Shown in pieces: positions 62,355 through 64,000 of a stretch of 64,000 nt of DNA; position 1 is the first letter of the stretch, and each line of letters opens with the position of its first letter. The notes under the pieces were generated by a model that was not told where the DNA came from, ran no database searches, and saw only the letters and a program-made list of their open reading frames with translations. Where the stretch lies: contig NZ_CP051627.1 in the NCBI RefSeq assembly GCF_023208015.1, positions 868,001-932,000 of the forward strand, read 5' to 3'. This DNA is from Thermobifida alba (GTDB lineage: Bacteria > Actinomycetota > Actinomycetes > Streptosporangiales > Streptosporangiaceae). Position numbers and translations under genes: made by a program.

Positions 62355-63602
62355 TCAGTCCGTCAGGGCCGCGCGCATCGCGCGGAACTTCGCGGTGGTC
62401 TCGGCCAGTTCCGCCCGCGGGTCGGAGTCGCCGACGATGCCGGCCCCGGCGAACAGGCGGGCCCGTGCGCCGTCGATCTGGGCGCAGCGCAGCGCGATCC
62501 CCCACTCGCCGTTGCCGTGCGCGTCGATCCACCCCACGGGACCGGCGTAGCGGTCCCGCCGCATCCCCTCCAGTTCGCCGATGACCTCCATCGCCGTCCG
62601 GGTCGGGGTGCCGCCCACCGCGGCCGTGGGGTGCAGCGCCGCCAGCACCCGCAGCGTCGCCGTCCCCGGAGCCAGCGTCGCGTGCACCGGGGTGGCCAGG
62701 TGCTGCACGTTGGCCAGCCGCAGCAGCTCGGGGCGGCGGGGGGCGCGCAGCTCCGCGCAGAACGGCCCCAGCGCCTCGCGCAGCGACTCCACCGCGTAGG
62801 CGTGCTCCTCGACGTCCTTGGCGGAGGCCAGCAGCGCCTCGGCCAGGGCGGCGTCCTCGCGCCCGGTGGCCCCCCGCGGCGCCGTCCCGGCCAGCACCAG
62901 CGACTCCAGGCGGTCCCCGGCCCGCCGCAGCAGCAGTTCGGGGGTGGCCCCGGTGAGCCCGGCCACCGAGTAGACGTAGCAGTCCGGGTAGTCGGCCGCC
63001 AGCCGCGCCAGCGGGGTGCGCACGTCGATGGGGTGCGCGGCCTCGGCCACCACGTCGCGGGCCAGCACCACCTTCGCCAGCCCGGTGTCGCGGATGCGCT
63101 CCACCGCCCGGGCCACCGTCGAGGTCCACGCGTCCTCGCCCACCGTGCCCGGCAACCACCGCAGCGCGCCCACCGGCCGCGGCGGCGGCGCGGCCGCGAG
63201 GGGGGCGTCCTCCTCGCCCACCACCGTCAGCCACGTGCGGCCGCCGCGCCGCCCCACGACCACGCGCGGCAGGACCAGCGTCGACCCGGCGTCGCGGCCG
63301 TCGAAGGTGAACGAGCCGAACACCACGGGGCCGCTGCCCGGCCGGCGCACCTCGTCGTCCACGGTGATCCCCGCGAACAGCGACTCCAGCCACTCGGCCG
63401 CCGCCGTGAAGCGCCACACGCCGGACCGCTCGCTCTCGGCGGGCAGGTCCAGCCGCGCCGCGGTCCCCCACGCCACCAGGCCCTCACCGCGCCGTACCCA
63501 ACTCAGCGGTGCAGCGGGGGGAAGCAGGTCGAGCAGGGCGCGCTCCTCGGGCAGCGCCGTGGTTCGCACGGTCAGACGTTCACAGGAGGTCGGAGAGATC
63601 AC
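62355..63602 (-). CDS. menF: Isochorismate synthase
   Basis: A 415-residue chorismate-utilising enzyme, the first step of menaquinone synthesis. Recognised by K-V-V-L-A-R-D near residue 170, G-A-T-P-E-L-L near residue 210, H-P-T-A-A-V-G-G-T-P near residue 313, and F-A-G-A-G-I-V-G-D-S-D-P near the end. Isochorismate for siderophores is made by the same family, but the surrounding men genes favour menaquinone. The GTG at 63602 is chosen because TAGACT lies 8 nt upstream; no ribosome binding site is seen for any candidate start. Confidence 0.9.
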   Translation of the reverse strand: MISPTSCERLTVRTTALPEERALLDLLPPAAPLSWVRRGEGLVAWGTAARLDLPAESERSGVWRFTAAAEWLESLFAGITVDDEVRRPGSGPVVFGSFTFDGRDAGSTLVLPRVVVGRRGGRTWLTVVGEEDAPLAAAPPPRPVGALRWLPGTVGEDAWTSTVARAVERIRDTGLAKVVLARDVVAEAAHPIDVRTPLARLAADYPDCYVYSVAGLTGATPELLLRRAGDRLESLVLAGTAPRGATGREDAALAEALLASAKDVEEHAYAVESLREALGPFCAELRAPRRPELLRLANVQHLATPVHATLAPGTATLRVLAALHPTAAVGGTPTRTAMEVIGELEGMRRDRYAGPVGWIDAHGNGEWGIALRCAQIDGARARLFAGAGIVGDSDPRAELAETTAKFRAMRAALTD

Positions 63603-63610
63603 GAGGATGG

Positions 63611-63616
63611 AGTCTA
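63611..63616 (-). promoter_or_regulatory. -10 hexamer of menF (leaderless)
   Basis: TAGACT on the minus strand is 8 nt before the GTG at 63602, the same spacing as in menE. Confidence 0.45.
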
Positions 63617-63744
63617 TGCCGCCGCCTCGACCGCCCCGACGCCGCCACCAGCACAGAAACGCCGGAGCGGTGTCGGCGGTGTCCGGGGCGTCTAGGCTGG
63701 CGAACGTTCGTCCCGTGTCGAGGTGTGCTGTGGGGGAGTGCCCA

Positions 63745-64000
63745 ATGGGATGGTTGACCCGTGCCGTCGCCGCCGCGGCGCTGCTGTCGGTGACGGCCGC
63801 GTGCGGATCGGTCCCCGAGGGGGCCGTGCCCGACGTGTCCGGTGCGGCCGCCGACACGGGCGGCGGATCGGCGCCGCCCACGGCGAACGGTACGGCGGGC
63901 GCCGAACCCGTGCCCGAGGACTGCGCGACCTCCGCCGAGTTCCCCAAACGGCAGCTGCGCGGTGTGTGGATCGCCACCGTGCGCAACATCGACTGGCCCT
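63745..64000 (+). CDS. Lipoprotein with GHL10-type domain, N-terminal part
   Basis: The start of a secreted lipoprotein that runs off the right edge. Signal sequence MGWLTRAVAAAALLSVTAAC has a lipobox ending in Cys20, followed by a low-complexity Gly/Ala/Pro linker, then R-G-V-W-I-A-T-V-R-N-I-D-W-P, the opening motif of the glycosyl hydrolase-like 10 (DUF187) domain. Such proteins are exported and are thought to act on cell-wall or external glycans. GGGGGAG precedes the ATG by 6 nt. Confidence 0.8.
   Translation, partial: MGWLTRAVAAAALLSVTAACGSVPEGAVPDVSGAAADTGGGSAPPTANGTAGAEPVPEDCATSAEFPKRQLRGVWIATVRNIDWP

Overview
The window is chromosomal DNA from a very high-G+C filamentous-type actinobacterium. 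I place it in or near the Nocardiopsaceae (Thermobifida/Nocardiopsis-like), but that is an inference from gene content: fused trpEG, ThyX, HelD/HelR-type helicase, RamB-type acyl regulator beside isocitrate lyase, GarA-type FHA protein, an actinobacterial SAM methyltransferase family, and a CstA/CC-terminal protein/ArsA-like operon. No 16S, tRNA, CRISPR, prophage or insertion sequence was seen. Almost every gene looks like core or lineage-conserved metabolism and regulation, so the unusual content lies in RNA elements, operators and degenerate enzymes.

Layout. 1-9 kb: edge of a GNAT gene, mobA, a complete candidate small RNA with three C-rich loops on the minus strand, then a minus-strand operon (membrane protein, zinc-peptidase-like protein, tldD, tldE), gdhA and an LCP cell-wall ligase. 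9-16 kb: a tandem Lrp/AsnC regulator, a three-gene ABC-2 exporter operon, a GntR/MFS divergent pair and a CPBP protease. 15.9-19.3 kb: two tandem 166-bp structured repeats, isocitrate lyase, and its divergent RamB-like regulator. 19.3-26 kb: acyl-CoA dehydrogenase, methyltransferase, hotdog-like protein, acyltransferase, TetR, and a MerR/aldo-keto reductase pair. 26-32 kb: HelR-like RNA polymerase ATPase, a trp leader with attenuator and fused anthranilate synthase, a 49-residue membrane protein, and thyX. 33-36 kb: cstA, a 92-residue protein ending in Cys-Cys, and an ArsA-like ATPase, all with overlapping stop/start codons.

36-46 kb: a class I glutamine-amidotransferase-fold protein that has lost its catalytic residues, a CDP-alcohol phosphatidyltransferase, a mannose-1-phosphate guanylyltransferase whose C-terminal phosphomutase domain has also lost its catalytic loops, then the conserved garA-DUF151-merR-gcvP block with a glycine riboswitch before gcvP. 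46-54 kb: TPR protein, Xre/membrane-protein pair with a symmetrical operator-promoter, endonuclease V, a two-component system, TetR, a YtrA-type GntR and a principal-type sigma factor. 55-64 kb: the menaquinone genes menE, menB-menC, menD and menF, with a tandem universal stress protein and a PadR regulator plus partner, ending in a truncated lipoprotein with the start of a GHL10-type glycosidase domain.

A recurring theme is genes, many of them regulators, whose start codon lies only 6-8 nt after a good -10 hexamer, which predicts leaderless mRNAs. Several autoregulatory palindromes overlap these promoters.
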